Below are positions 7,310 through 14,112 of a DNA stretch of 14,131 nucleotides, piece after piece. The DNA is from Acetomicrobium sp. UBA3949 (GTDB lineage: Bacteria > Synergistota > Synergistia > Synergistales > Acetomicrobiaceae), in the NCBI GenBank assembly GCA_002385485.1, contig DGDP01000028.1, positions 1-14,131 of the forward strand. The letters are read 5' to 3'. The notes beneath the pieces were generated by a model. That model worked only from the letters and a program-made list of their open reading frames with translations, had not been told where the DNA came from and did no database searches. Both the position numbers and the translations under genes were made by a program. Numbering within the stretch: position 1 is the stretch's first letter; the number at the start of each line of letters is the position of its first letter.

Positions 7310-8047
7310 TCAAAAGATCCTGAACTTAGACGCATATTCACGCTTCCTGCACCTTGGGCAGAGCTTGGCATCGGGATCCTCTATTCCCGTAAACCTCAAT
7401 GCTTCTTCGGTGGTGTAGACCTCACCGCAATCCGGACATCGGATCAAAGTAAATTCGCGGTCCCATATCGTCCTTTTGTCGCCTTCGTCGACGCACTCAA
7501 TGTAGCCGGTAGGGCACACCTCGGCACAGCCCCCACACCCTATGCAACTTTTTGGCGGTTCCATGAAGGGCGTAACAATTTTTTTATTAAATCCCCTCCA
7601 CGCCGGTCCTATGGCGCTGGGTCCCAGCGTTTCGCAGGCCCTTACACATCTGTCGCACCTTATGCAATTGTCCGGATCAAACAAGAAGCGAGGGTCCTCT
7701 TTTACGCTGTATTCTTCCGCTAACGCCTTTAACTTTTCCGATTCAGGCGCTCGAGAGAGCAAAAGCCCTATAACGAACCTACGCGCCTTCACCACTTCAT
7801 CACTTTTCGTTCGCACCTCAATCGGGGCTCGTATAGGATACATGCAGGATATGGCGAGCTCGCCCCCTTTGCCCGGTCTAAATATCTCGACCATGCAGAG
7901 CCTGCAATTGCCGTCGGGCTGCAATGCAGGATGATAACAAAGCGTAGGGATCTCTATGCCCACCATCCCTGCAGCCTCCAATATGGTCGTCCCCGACGGA
8001 ACCGATAAAGCCTTCTCGTCTATGTTTAAGTCCACGAAATTATGCAA
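7310..8047 (-). CDS. NuoG-N/HoxU-like iron-sulfur subunit with C-terminal zinc ribbon
   Basis: About 245 residues, cytoplasmic. Numbering here is from a GTG at 8053. Residues 1-80 form a plant-type [2Fe-2S] domain (C39, C50, C53, C70). Residues ~128-182 hold two [4Fe-4S] clusters (C130/133/136/140 and C170/173/176/180). Between them, the His-Cys3 cluster motif normal for NuoG and HoxU is absent; that stretch reads LLLSRAPESEKLKALAEEYS with no Cys or His. The C-terminus adds CPDC (206/209) and CPRC (232/235), a probable zinc ribbon. This looks like the A subunit of a diaphorase or bifurcating complex and not part of complex I. Start: AGGAGG (8055-8060) lies 7 bases before TTG 8047 but 1 from GTG 8053, so TTG is preferred. 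The gene overlaps the end of the NuoF-like gene. Confidence 0.88.
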   Translation of the reverse strand: MHNFVDLNIDEKALSVPSGTTILEAAGMVGIEIPTLCYHPALQPDGNCRLCMVEIFRPGKGGELAISCMYPIRAPIEVRTKSDEVVKARRFVIGLLLSRAPESEKLKALAEEYSVKEDPRFLFDPDNCIRCDRCVRACETLGPSAIGPAWRGFNKKIVTPFMEPPKSCIGCGGCAEVCPTGYIECVDEGDKRTIWDREFTLIRCPDCGEVYTTEEALRFTGIEDPDAKLCPRCRKREYASKFRIF

Positions 8048-9908
8048 TTTCACCCCTCCTCGAGGAGGTAATCGAGTTGGTAGGACAGATGTCCATACAC
8101 TGTCCGCAACCGACGCATTTCAACGCATCGACGACGTGAGGTTTGCGAACTTCGCCCGAAATAGCCTTTGCAGGACACACCTTGGCGCACTGCCCGCAAC
8201 TGATGCAGCTGCCCTGGTTTATGTTTGCCACGAAAAGCCCCTGACACACCCCTGCACGACAATAACCGTCGACATGTTCCTCATATTCTTCATGAAAGTA
8301 CTTTAAAGTGGATAACACCGGATTAGCCGCCGTCTTTCCCAATCCGCATAGTGCAGTCTTGCTCAATTCCTTAGCCATATCCTCCAAAAGCGCCACATCC
8401 TTTAAACTGCCCCTTCCTTCGCTCAAATCGTGCAGCAACTTTTGCAACACCTTGAGCCCCTCGCGGCATGGAGTGCATTTGCCACAGGACTCCTCGACGA
8501 GAAAATCTATGAAATACTTGGCGACGTCGACCATGCACGACCTCTCGTCCATTACGATCATACCACCAGAACCCATCATAGATCCTGACTTGACCAAGGT
8601 ATCGAAGTCCACAGGCAGATCAAGTAAAGATGCGGGTATGCAACCTCCCGAAGGACCTCCCGTCTGAACTGCCTTGAAAGCCTTATCCTTCAAAGTTCCG
8701 CCGCCTATGTCGTATATTATTTTACGTAGCGTAACTCCCATCGGAACCTCTACAAGCCCAGTGTTTTTAACTTTGCCCACCAAGGCGAAGATCTTTGTGC
8801 CGTGATTTCTATCCGTACCCAATGTTTTGTACCACTCGACGCCCTTCATCAAAATGATGGGCACGTTAGCCCAAGTTTCGACGTTATTGAGCACCGTTGG
8901 CTTATCCCAAAGGCCCTGTTCGGTAGCATGAATGTACTTGACCCTGGGGACGCCGGGAAAGCCTTCTATCGATCGCATCAGAGCCGATGACTCGCCGCAC
9001 ACGAAAGCTCCGCCGCCCTTGCATATCTGTATGTCAAAATCAAAAGGCGAACCCAGTATGTTTTTGCCCAACAAACCCCATTCTCGCGCCTTCTCTATAG
9101 CTATCTCCAGCCTTCTAACCGCAAGAGGATATTCATTTCTCACGTAAATATAACCTTCCCGTGCCCCAACGGCATAAGCCCCAATTATCATCCCCTCAAT
9201 GACGCTGTGAGGGTCTCCTTCCATTAAGCTTCTATCCATGAAAGCACCCGGGTCACCTTCATCGCCGTTAGCTATCACATATTTGGGGAAATCTTCCGCA
9301 TCCCTGCACGACTTCCATTTGTACCCCGTCCTAAAACCTCCTCCTCCGCGTCCGCGCAGGTAGGAATCAGTAACCCGCCTTATGATCTCGTCGGGGCCAA
9401 GTTCTAAAGCCAGCGCCAATCCTTCGTAGCCGTCCGTAGCTATATAATCTTCTATTGATGTGGGATCTATATGCCCCGACCTCCTGAGAACCAGCCTGTG
9501 CTGATTGGCGTAAAAGGGAATTTCGTGGTCCTTTTTAAATGTCTTCTTTGTTACCGGGTCACGGTAAAGCAGGCGCTCTATAACTTCGCCCCTCAGAATC
9601 GTTCTCTGCACAATTTCATGAACATCCTTCGGCTTTACGTTTTGATAAAATATCTCGCCGGGAGAAACGATCACTATGGGTCCTCTCTCACAAAAACCGT
9701 GGCAACCTGTAAATTTCGCCGTAGCCTCGACTTCGCCCACTCCCTGTAAAGCCTCCTCGAAGGCTTTCAAGACCTCCATACTGCCGTTCGATACACATCC
9801 GGTCCCGCAGCAAACGCGCACCATTGGGGTATCGCAAACTTTTGCTCTGGCTTCTTTTAACTTTTGCCTGTAAATGCGAAGGTCATCTGGTCTTAGAAAG
9901 GATTGCAT
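8040..9908 (-). CDS. NuoF/HydB-like FMN- and NAD(H)-binding subunit with added ferredoxin domain
   Basis: A 622-residue cytoplasmic flavoprotein. Order of domains: thioredoxin-like [2Fe-2S] (C33, C38, C69, C73); NuoF core with FMN/NAD loop RGRGGGGFRTGYKW (~185-198), NGDEGDPGAFMDRS and CGESSALMRSIEGFPG; the N3-type [4Fe-4S] (C475, C478, C481, C521); a His/Cys segment H545-C550-C555 that may bind zinc; then two [4Fe-4S] clusters (C568-C578 and C598-C608). This layout is that of HydB/HndC of NAD(P)-linked and electron-bifurcating hydrogenases, not of complex I NuoF. It should exchange electrons between NADH and the iron-sulfur chain. There is one flavin site only. The usual GEETAL is GESSAL here. 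ATG 9908 overlaps the NuoE-like gene by 26 bases; a GGAGG sits 12 bases upstream. Confidence 0.94.
   Translation of the reverse strand: MQSFLRPDDLRIYRQKLKEARAKVCDTPMVRVCCGTGCVSNGSMEVLKAFEEALQGVGEVEATAKFTGCHGFCERGPIVIVSPGEIFYQNVKPKDVHEIVQRTILRGEVIERLLYRDPVTKKTFKKDHEIPFYANQHRLVLRRSGHIDPTSIEDYIATDGYEGLALALELGPDEIIRRVTDSYLRGRGGGGFRTGYKWKSCRDAEDFPKYVIANGDEGDPGAFMDRSLMEGDPHSVIEGMIIGAYAVGAREGYIYVRNEYPLAVRRLEIAIEKAREWGLLGKNILGSPFDFDIQICKGGGAFVCGESSALMRSIEGFPGVPRVKYIHATEQGLWDKPTVLNNVETWANVPIILMKGVEWYKTLGTDRNHGTKIFALVGKVKNTGLVEVPMGVTLRKIIYDIGGGTLKDKAFKAVQTGGPSGGCIPASLLDLPVDFDTLVKSGSMMGSGGMIVMDERSCMVDVAKYFIDFLVEESCGKCTPCREGLKVLQKLLHDLSEGRGSLKDVALLEDMAKELSKTALCGLGKTAANPVLSTLKYFHEEYEEHVDGYCRAGVCQGLFVANINQGSCISCGQCAKVCPAKAISGEVRKPHVVDALKCVGCGQCMDICPTNSITSSRRGEIA
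8055..8060 (-). promoter_or_regulatory. Ribosome binding site inside the end of the NuoF-like gene
   Basis: AGGAGG on the minus strand, within the last codons of the NuoF-like gene, where it encodes Arg-Arg. Its 7-base spacer points to TTG 8047 and not GTG 8053 as the start of the next subunit. The overlap implies coupled translation. Confidence 0.6.
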
Positions 9909-10374
9909 CTTCTTTTTCCGCCTCCAATATCCTGCTTACGTCATCCACGGTCAGCTTGCCGTAAACCTTATCGCCAACCATCATAACGGGAGCCATGGCA
10001 CAACATCCGAGGCAATTCACCGTTTCCAAGGTAAAAATTCCGTCCTCGGTGGTCTCCCCGGCGACAATACCCAACTTTTCGCCAACAACACTTAATACCT
10101 GTTTTCCGCCTCGCAGATGACAAGCTGTCCCCTGACAGACCTTTATCGTCTTTTCTCCTTTGGGGACCAGGCTCAAAACCTTGTAAAAAGTGGCAACAGC
10201 AAAGACTCTGCTTTCCGGAATATCGAAATATCTGGCAATTGAACGCATTGCTTCGGTTGGCACGTAACGAAATCTTTCTTGGACATCGAGAAGCAGCTGT
10301 AACAAGAAACGCGGATTTTTTTCATAACGACAGAGCAAATCCTCTATCGCTCCGTTTGACGTAGCGCTTAGCAT
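9883..10374 (-). CDS. NuoE/HndA-like [2Fe-2S] subunit
   Basis: A 163-residue thioredoxin-like [2Fe-2S] protein, first gene of the operon. Residues 1-75 form the helical N-terminal part (LLQLLLDVQERFRYVPTEAM ... RVFAVATFY). Residues 78-150 carry the ligands C80 and C85 (CQGTAC) and C121 and C125 (CLGCC). Length and motifs match complex I NuoE and the C subunit of diaphorase-type or bifurcating complexes. It docks on the NuoF-like partner near FMN in all characterised relatives. ATG 10374 has GGGGG 7 bases upstream, the same spacing as several neighbours. A sigma-70-like promoter is visible about 60 bases upstream. Confidence 0.94.
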   Translation of the reverse strand: MLSATSNGAIEDLLCRYEKNPRFLLQLLLDVQERFRYVPTEAMRSIARYFDIPESRVFAVATFYKVLSLVPKGEKTIKVCQGTACHLRGGKQVLSVVGEKLGIVAGETTEDGIFTLETVNCLGCCAMAPVMMVGDKVYGKLTVDDVSRILEAEKEDAILSKTR

Positions 10375-10381
10375 TAAAATT

Positions 10382-10418
10382 CCCCCTTATTTGCTCCAAT
10401 CCCCCGATAACAATCCCC
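10382..10418 (-). repeat. GGGGATTG repeats in the operon leader
   Basis: On the minus strand the presumed leader has three G-tracts. GGGGATTG occurs at 10411-10418 and 10397-10404 (14-base period), and the third tract (10382-10386) is the ribosome site. CCCCTTATTT (plus strand) repeats at 10383-10392 and 10415-10424, 32 bases apart. A further GGGGATTG (7218-7225) precedes the ferredoxin gene of the same operon. The function is unknown; a protein-binding site or alternating ribosome sites are possible. Confidence 0.5.
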
Positions 10419-10430
10419 TTATTTACGTAT

Positions 10431-10459
10431 ATGATATCACTTCGATACTAAAAAGTGAA
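10431..10459 (-). promoter_or_regulatory. Candidate sigma-70 promoter of the AOR-diaphorase operon
   Basis: Minus strand: -35 TTCACT (10454-10459, 4 of 6 consensus), 17-base spacer, -10 TATCAT (10431-10436, 5 of 6). Transcription would begin near 10424, placing the G-rich repeats in the leader RNA. It sits in the 134-base gap after the permease gene. Confidence 0.4.
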
Positions 10460-10487
10460 GAGATCGTCTTAAAAACCGATATGTTGT

Positions 10488-10500
10488 CACTATATTAGTG
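10488..10500. repeat. Small perfect inverted repeat CACTATATTAGTG
   Basis: Five-base arms CACTA/TAGTG around TAT, just beyond the permease stop and upstream of the AOR-operon promoter. It is too AT-rich to be a good terminator; it could be an operator. No known regulator motif was recognised. Confidence 0.25.
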
Positions 10501-10508
10501 TATTTGAA

Positions 10509-11411
10509 CTAAGACTCCTGTTTTCCTCTGTTTTCTCCTAAAGCAGCCAGAACAATTCCCGCCAATACCAGCGATCCGCCGAATATCGTAATGGGCATTA
10601 TCGCCTCGCCCAACGCAAAGTAGGCCAAAATAGGGCTTACCACGGGCTCTCCCAACAGGGCGATTGCCACAAAACCTGCTGAAAAATATTTGAGGGACCA
10701 GTTGTAACTGCTGTGTCCGATGATTTGAGGAAAGAGCGCTAACCCCCAGAAACATAGCCACGTCTTTTTGGGATAACCGAAGAGAGGATAGCCAAGGCAT
10801 ATGATTAGGGCGAACAAGATCACCGCTGCAGTGGAATAACAAATTGTTATATATGAAAGCAGAGACAGCTTTTGCCTCAGCCTGCGACCGAACAGAAGAT
10901 AAAAGGCAGCGCACCAGCTTCCGGCTATGGCAAGAAAGTCCCCGTAAAGGGCTTTCCCCCCGAGAGCAAAATCACCTGCGCTTATCACAGCACTCCCTAT
11001 CACGCTGAAAGCCACTCCCAGCAGGGACATCCCTCTTAGCCTGTCACTGCTCATGAAGGGCGTAAGCAGGGCAACCCAAATGGGGTTTGTATTGACCAGC
11101 ACTACGCTACTTGCTACTGTAGTATAATCGAGCGAAGATATCCAAAAAGCAAAATGCAGGCTTAAAAAAGCACCTGAAGCAACTGCAACTTTTAGGTCCT
11201 TTAACGTCAACGATTTTATCTCTTCCTTGGCGTAATGGCAGGCAAAGGGAAAGAGGAGAAGGCTGGCAAGCCCCACGCGATAGGCGGATATTACCAAAGC
11301 CGGCGCTTCCGCAAGACGGATGATCGTGGCTCCCGTCGATACGGCTATGACTCCCACTCCCAAGACCAGAAAAGGCATAAATAATGGCAACGTACCCTTT
11401 TTATCTTTCAT
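10509..11411 (-). CDS. EamA-family (DMT superfamily) permease
   Basis: A 300-residue hydrophobic protein with about ten membrane segments arranged as two EamA repeats (residues ~14-141 and ~155-290). Repeat signatures include STGATIIRLAEAPALVISAYR and LHFAFWISSLDYTTVASSVV in the first half and GHSSYNWSLKYFSAGFVAIALLGEPV in the second. Family members export amino acids, nucleobases or other small metabolites, and substrate cannot be predicted. Start: ATG 11411 has a weak GAGG 10 bases upstream; TTG 11414 would have 7 and adds one residue. Divergent from polX. The gene lies upstream of the AOR operon on the same strand with no strong terminator between them, so some read-through is possible, although a separate promoter is visible. 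Confidence 0.88.
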   Translation of the reverse strand: MKDKKGTLPLFMPFLVLGVGVIAVSTGATIIRLAEAPALVISAYRVGLASLLLFPFACHYAKEEIKSLTLKDLKVAVASGAFLSLHFAFWISSLDYTTVASSVVLVNTNPIWVALLTPFMSSDRLRGMSLLGVAFSVIGSAVISAGDFALGGKALYGDFLAIAGSWCAAFYLLFGRRLRQKLSLLSYITICYSTAAVILFALIICLGYPLFGYPKKTWLCFWGLALFPQIIGHSSYNWSLKYFSAGFVAIALLGEPVVSPILAYFALGEAIMPITIFGGSLVLAGIVLAALGENRGKQES

Positions 11412-11484
11412 CAAAACTTGGCCTCTAATTTAGTAATTTGATAAAACTATCTGGTGCAGTCGATGTAGGGAAATCTTTTGCTTT

Positions 11485-11490
11485 TATAAT
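11485..11490 (+). promoter_or_regulatory. Candidate -10 box for polX
   Basis: A consensus TATAAT on the plus strand in the 136-base divergent region between the permease and polX, about 58 bases before the polX start. The -35 region at normal spacing (GATGTA) is poor, so only the -10 box is supported. Confidence 0.4.
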
Positions 11491-11533
11491 ATTACTATCT
11501 TTTCTATCGGACAACGAAACATGTTGTTAAAAC

Positions 11534-11539
11534 AGGAGG
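11534..11539 (+). promoter_or_regulatory. Ribosome binding site of polX
   Basis: Perfect AGGAGG located after ATG 11521 and 8 bases before ATG 11548, which fixes the latter as the start and shortens the longest frame by nine residues. Confidence 0.8.
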
Positions 11540-11547
11540 TAAATAGG

Positions 11548-13314
11548 ATGGAAGGGAATATCGACTCAAATGCCGTCGCGGAGATCTTTGAGCGTATCGC
11601 ACTCCTCTTGGAGATAAAGGGAGAGGATAGGTTCAAAATTAATGCCTATAGACGCGTCGCCGAAAGTTTGAGAAACGAAAGCAGAGACATATATGCACTC
11701 TACAGAGAGGGAAAGTTAAAAGAAATTCCCGGGGTCGGAAAGGCCATAGAACAGAAAATCTGCGAACTTCTGGAAAGCGGGAAATTGGAATTTTACGAAA
11801 AATTGACGGAGGAAGTCCCCGATAAGCTGCTTTCCCTCTATGAAATACCAGAGATGGGTCCAAAGAGAATAAAAACGGTTTGGGAAATGCTCGGCATCGA
11901 AACGCCGGAGGGACTTGAAAGGGCGGCGCGAGAGGGAAAACTCAAGGATTTGCCGGGTTTTGGACCGAAGGTCGAGCGAAAAATACTCGAAGGCATTAAG
12001 GCCTTTAAAGAAAAGCGTCTAAGCTCGAGATTTCCCCTGGGCGAGGCGTGGAAGTATTTACAGGTCATTTTAGATCACATGAAAAACTGCGAGGGCATAA
12101 TCGCCATCTCCCCCGCCGGCTCATTGAGACGCATGAAAGAAACCGTGGGAGATTTGGACATTCTCGTCGCAGCCGAAGCCGAGGCATCGGAAAAAATTAC
12201 GAATACTTTTACAAATCTCGCGATCATGGACGAGATCGTCTTATCGGGTCCGACGAAGACCAGCGTGAGGCTAAAAGGAGGGTTGCAGGCCGATTTGCGC
12301 ATAGTTGAACCCGCAAGATGGGGAACGGCGCTGCAATACTTTACAGGAAGCCAGCAGCACAATATCTCATTGAGAGAGGCGGCTCTGAAAAAGAACTTGA
12401 GCTTGAGCGAATATGCGTTGACGGATACAATAAGCGGCGTAGAAATACTTTGCCCAAAAGAGGAAGACGTATACGGAAGGCTTGGGATGTCATGGATACC
12501 GCCCGAACTGAGAGAGGGAACCGTGGAAATCAAGCTTGCCCTGGAAAAGAAACTCCCAAAATTGATAGAGACAGAGGATATAAAGGGCGACCTTCAAATA
12601 CACTCCAATTGGAGCGACGGAAAGAGGCCGTTAAAAGAGATGGTAGAGAAGGCCTGCGAGCTTGGCCGAAGCTATATCCTGATAACCGATCATTCTCAGG
12701 GTTTGGGCGTAGCTAAGGGGCTTACTCCCGACAGACTTATACAACAGTGGCGCGAAATAGACGAGCTGAACGAAATGCTCGCAGGTAAAATAGTGATACT
12801 TAAAGGAACGGAGGTAGAGGTAAAAGCTGACGGTTCTTTAGACTATGACGATGAGCTTTTAAAGAGCTTCGATGTGGTAGTAGCTGCCGTCCACTCAAAT
12901 TTGAGACAGGATAGAGATCAACTGACCGAGCGATATATAAGGGCGATCTCTCATTCCCTCGTTCACATCCTGGCTCACCCAACGGGCAGGCTTTTCGGAT
13001 CAAGGGAGGAAGCGGAGGCGGATTGGGGGGAGATTTTCAAGACTGCCGCCTCGACGGGAACTCTTCTTGAGATAAATGCCCATCCAAGCAGGCTCGATCT
13101 GTCGGAAAAAAGGATAAAGCAGGCTTCCAGTTACGGCTGTATGTTCGCGATAAGCACCGATGCCCATGATACGGCAGAAGAGGAGTACATGTTCTTCGGG
13201 GTGGCCCAGGCAAGGCGGGCCTGGCTAACCGTCGAAGACGTTGCGAATGCACAATCCTTGGATGCCTTTTTGGGGCTGATTAAAAAACGAAGCGGGGTTC
13301 ATCATGAGCGATAA
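11548..13314 (+). CDS. polX: Family X DNA polymerase/3'-5' exonuclease with PHP domain
   Basis: A 588-residue bacterial PolX that fills gaps in DNA repair and removes 3' ends through its PHP domain. Numbered from the chosen start: helix-hairpin-helix region 1-160 (IPGVGKAIEQKI, IPEMGPKRIKTV, LPGFGPKVERKI); nucleotidyltransferase core with AGSLRRMKETVGDLDILV, catalytic aspartates D202 and D204, and D249 in LQADLRIVEP; PHP domain ~345-588 with DLQIHSNWSDG, ITDHSQGL, KGTEVEV, AAVHSN, LAHPTGRL, LEINAHPSRLD and ISTDAHD. All expected metal-site segments are present; Gln in DLQIH is usual for bacterial PolX. Start: AGGAGG (11534-11539) is 8 bases before ATG 11548, while the earlier ATG 11521 has no ribosome site. 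The final 11 bases overlap the next gene. Confidence 0.96.
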   Translation: MEGNIDSNAVAEIFERIALLLEIKGEDRFKINAYRRVAESLRNESRDIYALYREGKLKEIPGVGKAIEQKICELLESGKLEFYEKLTEEVPDKLLSLYEIPEMGPKRIKTVWEMLGIETPEGLERAAREGKLKDLPGFGPKVERKILEGIKAFKEKRLSSRFPLGEAWKYLQVILDHMKNCEGIIAISPAGSLRRMKETVGDLDILVAAEAEASEKITNTFTNLAIMDEIVLSGPTKTSVRLKGGLQADLRIVEPARWGTALQYFTGSQQHNISLREAALKKNLSLSEYALTDTISGVEILCPKEEDVYGRLGMSWIPPELREGTVEIKLALEKKLPKLIETEDIKGDLQIHSNWSDGKRPLKEMVEKACELGRSYILITDHSQGLGVAKGLTPDRLIQQWREIDELNEMLAGKIVILKGTEVEVKADGSLDYDDELLKSFDVVVAAVHSNLRQDRDQLTERYIRAISHSLVHILAHPTGRLFGSREEAEADWGEIFKTAASTGTLLEINAHPSRLDLSEKRIKQASSYGCMFAISTDAHDTAEEEYMFFGVAQARRAWLTVEDVANAQSLDAFLGLIKKRSGVHHER

Positions 13315-14112
13315 ACTGAACAGTATAAATTCCTATTTCCACTTTCCCATGCTCGAGTTGATTGTTAATAACATCAAGGAGGGGGTCGTCGTCACCGATA
13401 CGGGCGGGACTATCGTTTGGGTAAATCCCTCATTTACGACAATTACCGGGTATTCCGCCGAGGAGGCCATCGGACAAAATCCCAGAATTTTAAAATCTGA
13501 CTATCACGACCATTCATTCTACAAAAACCTCTGGGACTCAATTTTGACGGATGGTTTCTGGGAACAGGAAATTTGGAACAGGCGCAAGTCCGGGGAAGTT
13601 TACCCGGAATTGCTTTCCATATATGCCTTAAAGGATCATCGTAGCGTAACCAGATATTTCGTAAGCATCTTCACCGATCTGACCGACGTGAAGGCAAAAG
13701 ACCGGCAACTTCACAATTACCTTTACGTGGACCCTCTTACCGGCCTTTATAACAGGAATTATTTTTTGAAGGACCTGAAATCGAAGGTAGGCGATGCCCT
13801 TAATTCGACGAAACAAGTCGGTATTTTTTTAATGGATTTAGACCGTTTCAAATTAATAAACAGCACCTTTGGCTATCTTTATGGAGATCACATTCTGCAG
13901 CTTGTTTCGGAACGTCTATCATCGAACAAAAAGCATAGAAATGACACGTTATACCGCTTGGGTGAAGACGAGTTTGCCCTCATAGCAACTTTAGAAGACC
14001 CCCTTGAGGCCAGGCGAATAGGTAGGGATCTTATCAAGGTTATGCAGGACCATTTCGCCAGCGATAAAGGTCCCATATACGTTCGATTGAGCATGGGAAT
14101 AGTCATTGCACC
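13304..14112 (+). CDS. PAS-GGDEF protein with degenerate GGDEF domain, 3' partial
   Basis: ATG 13304 overlaps the end of polX by 11 bases (ATGAGCGATAA), and the frame stays open to the window edge. Residues ~15-130 form a PAS domain (GVVVTDTGGTIVWVNPSF, TGYSAEEAIGQNPRIL, ending FVSIFTDLTDVKAKD); residues ~140 onward form a GGDEF domain beginning DPLTGLYNRNYF. The domain is degenerate: GGDEF is GEDEF, IND is INS (S187), the usual GH is GY (Y191), and the RxxD inhibitory site is HRND. It is therefore unlikely to make c-di-GMP. Such domains often sit before an EAL phosphodiesterase domain, which would lie past the cut; that is inference. The genomic sequence stops at about 14112, and the last residues in frame (LLYTS) come from adapter. 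Confidence 0.88.

Noticed and set aside
8040..10374. Part of a complex I (nuo) operon
   Set aside because: No nuoA-D or nuoH-N genes, HydB-type ferredoxin tail on the NuoF-like protein, and a truncated NuoG-like subunit followed by AOR genes.
12075..12533. Minus-strand open frame of 152 codons opposite polX
   Set aside because: Antisense to the catalytic core of polX and without its own signals.
12590..12640. Apparent loss of the first PHP histidine in polX (DLQIH)
   Set aside because: Gln at this position is, as far as I recall, normal in bacterial PolX proteins, so it is not evidence of inactivation.
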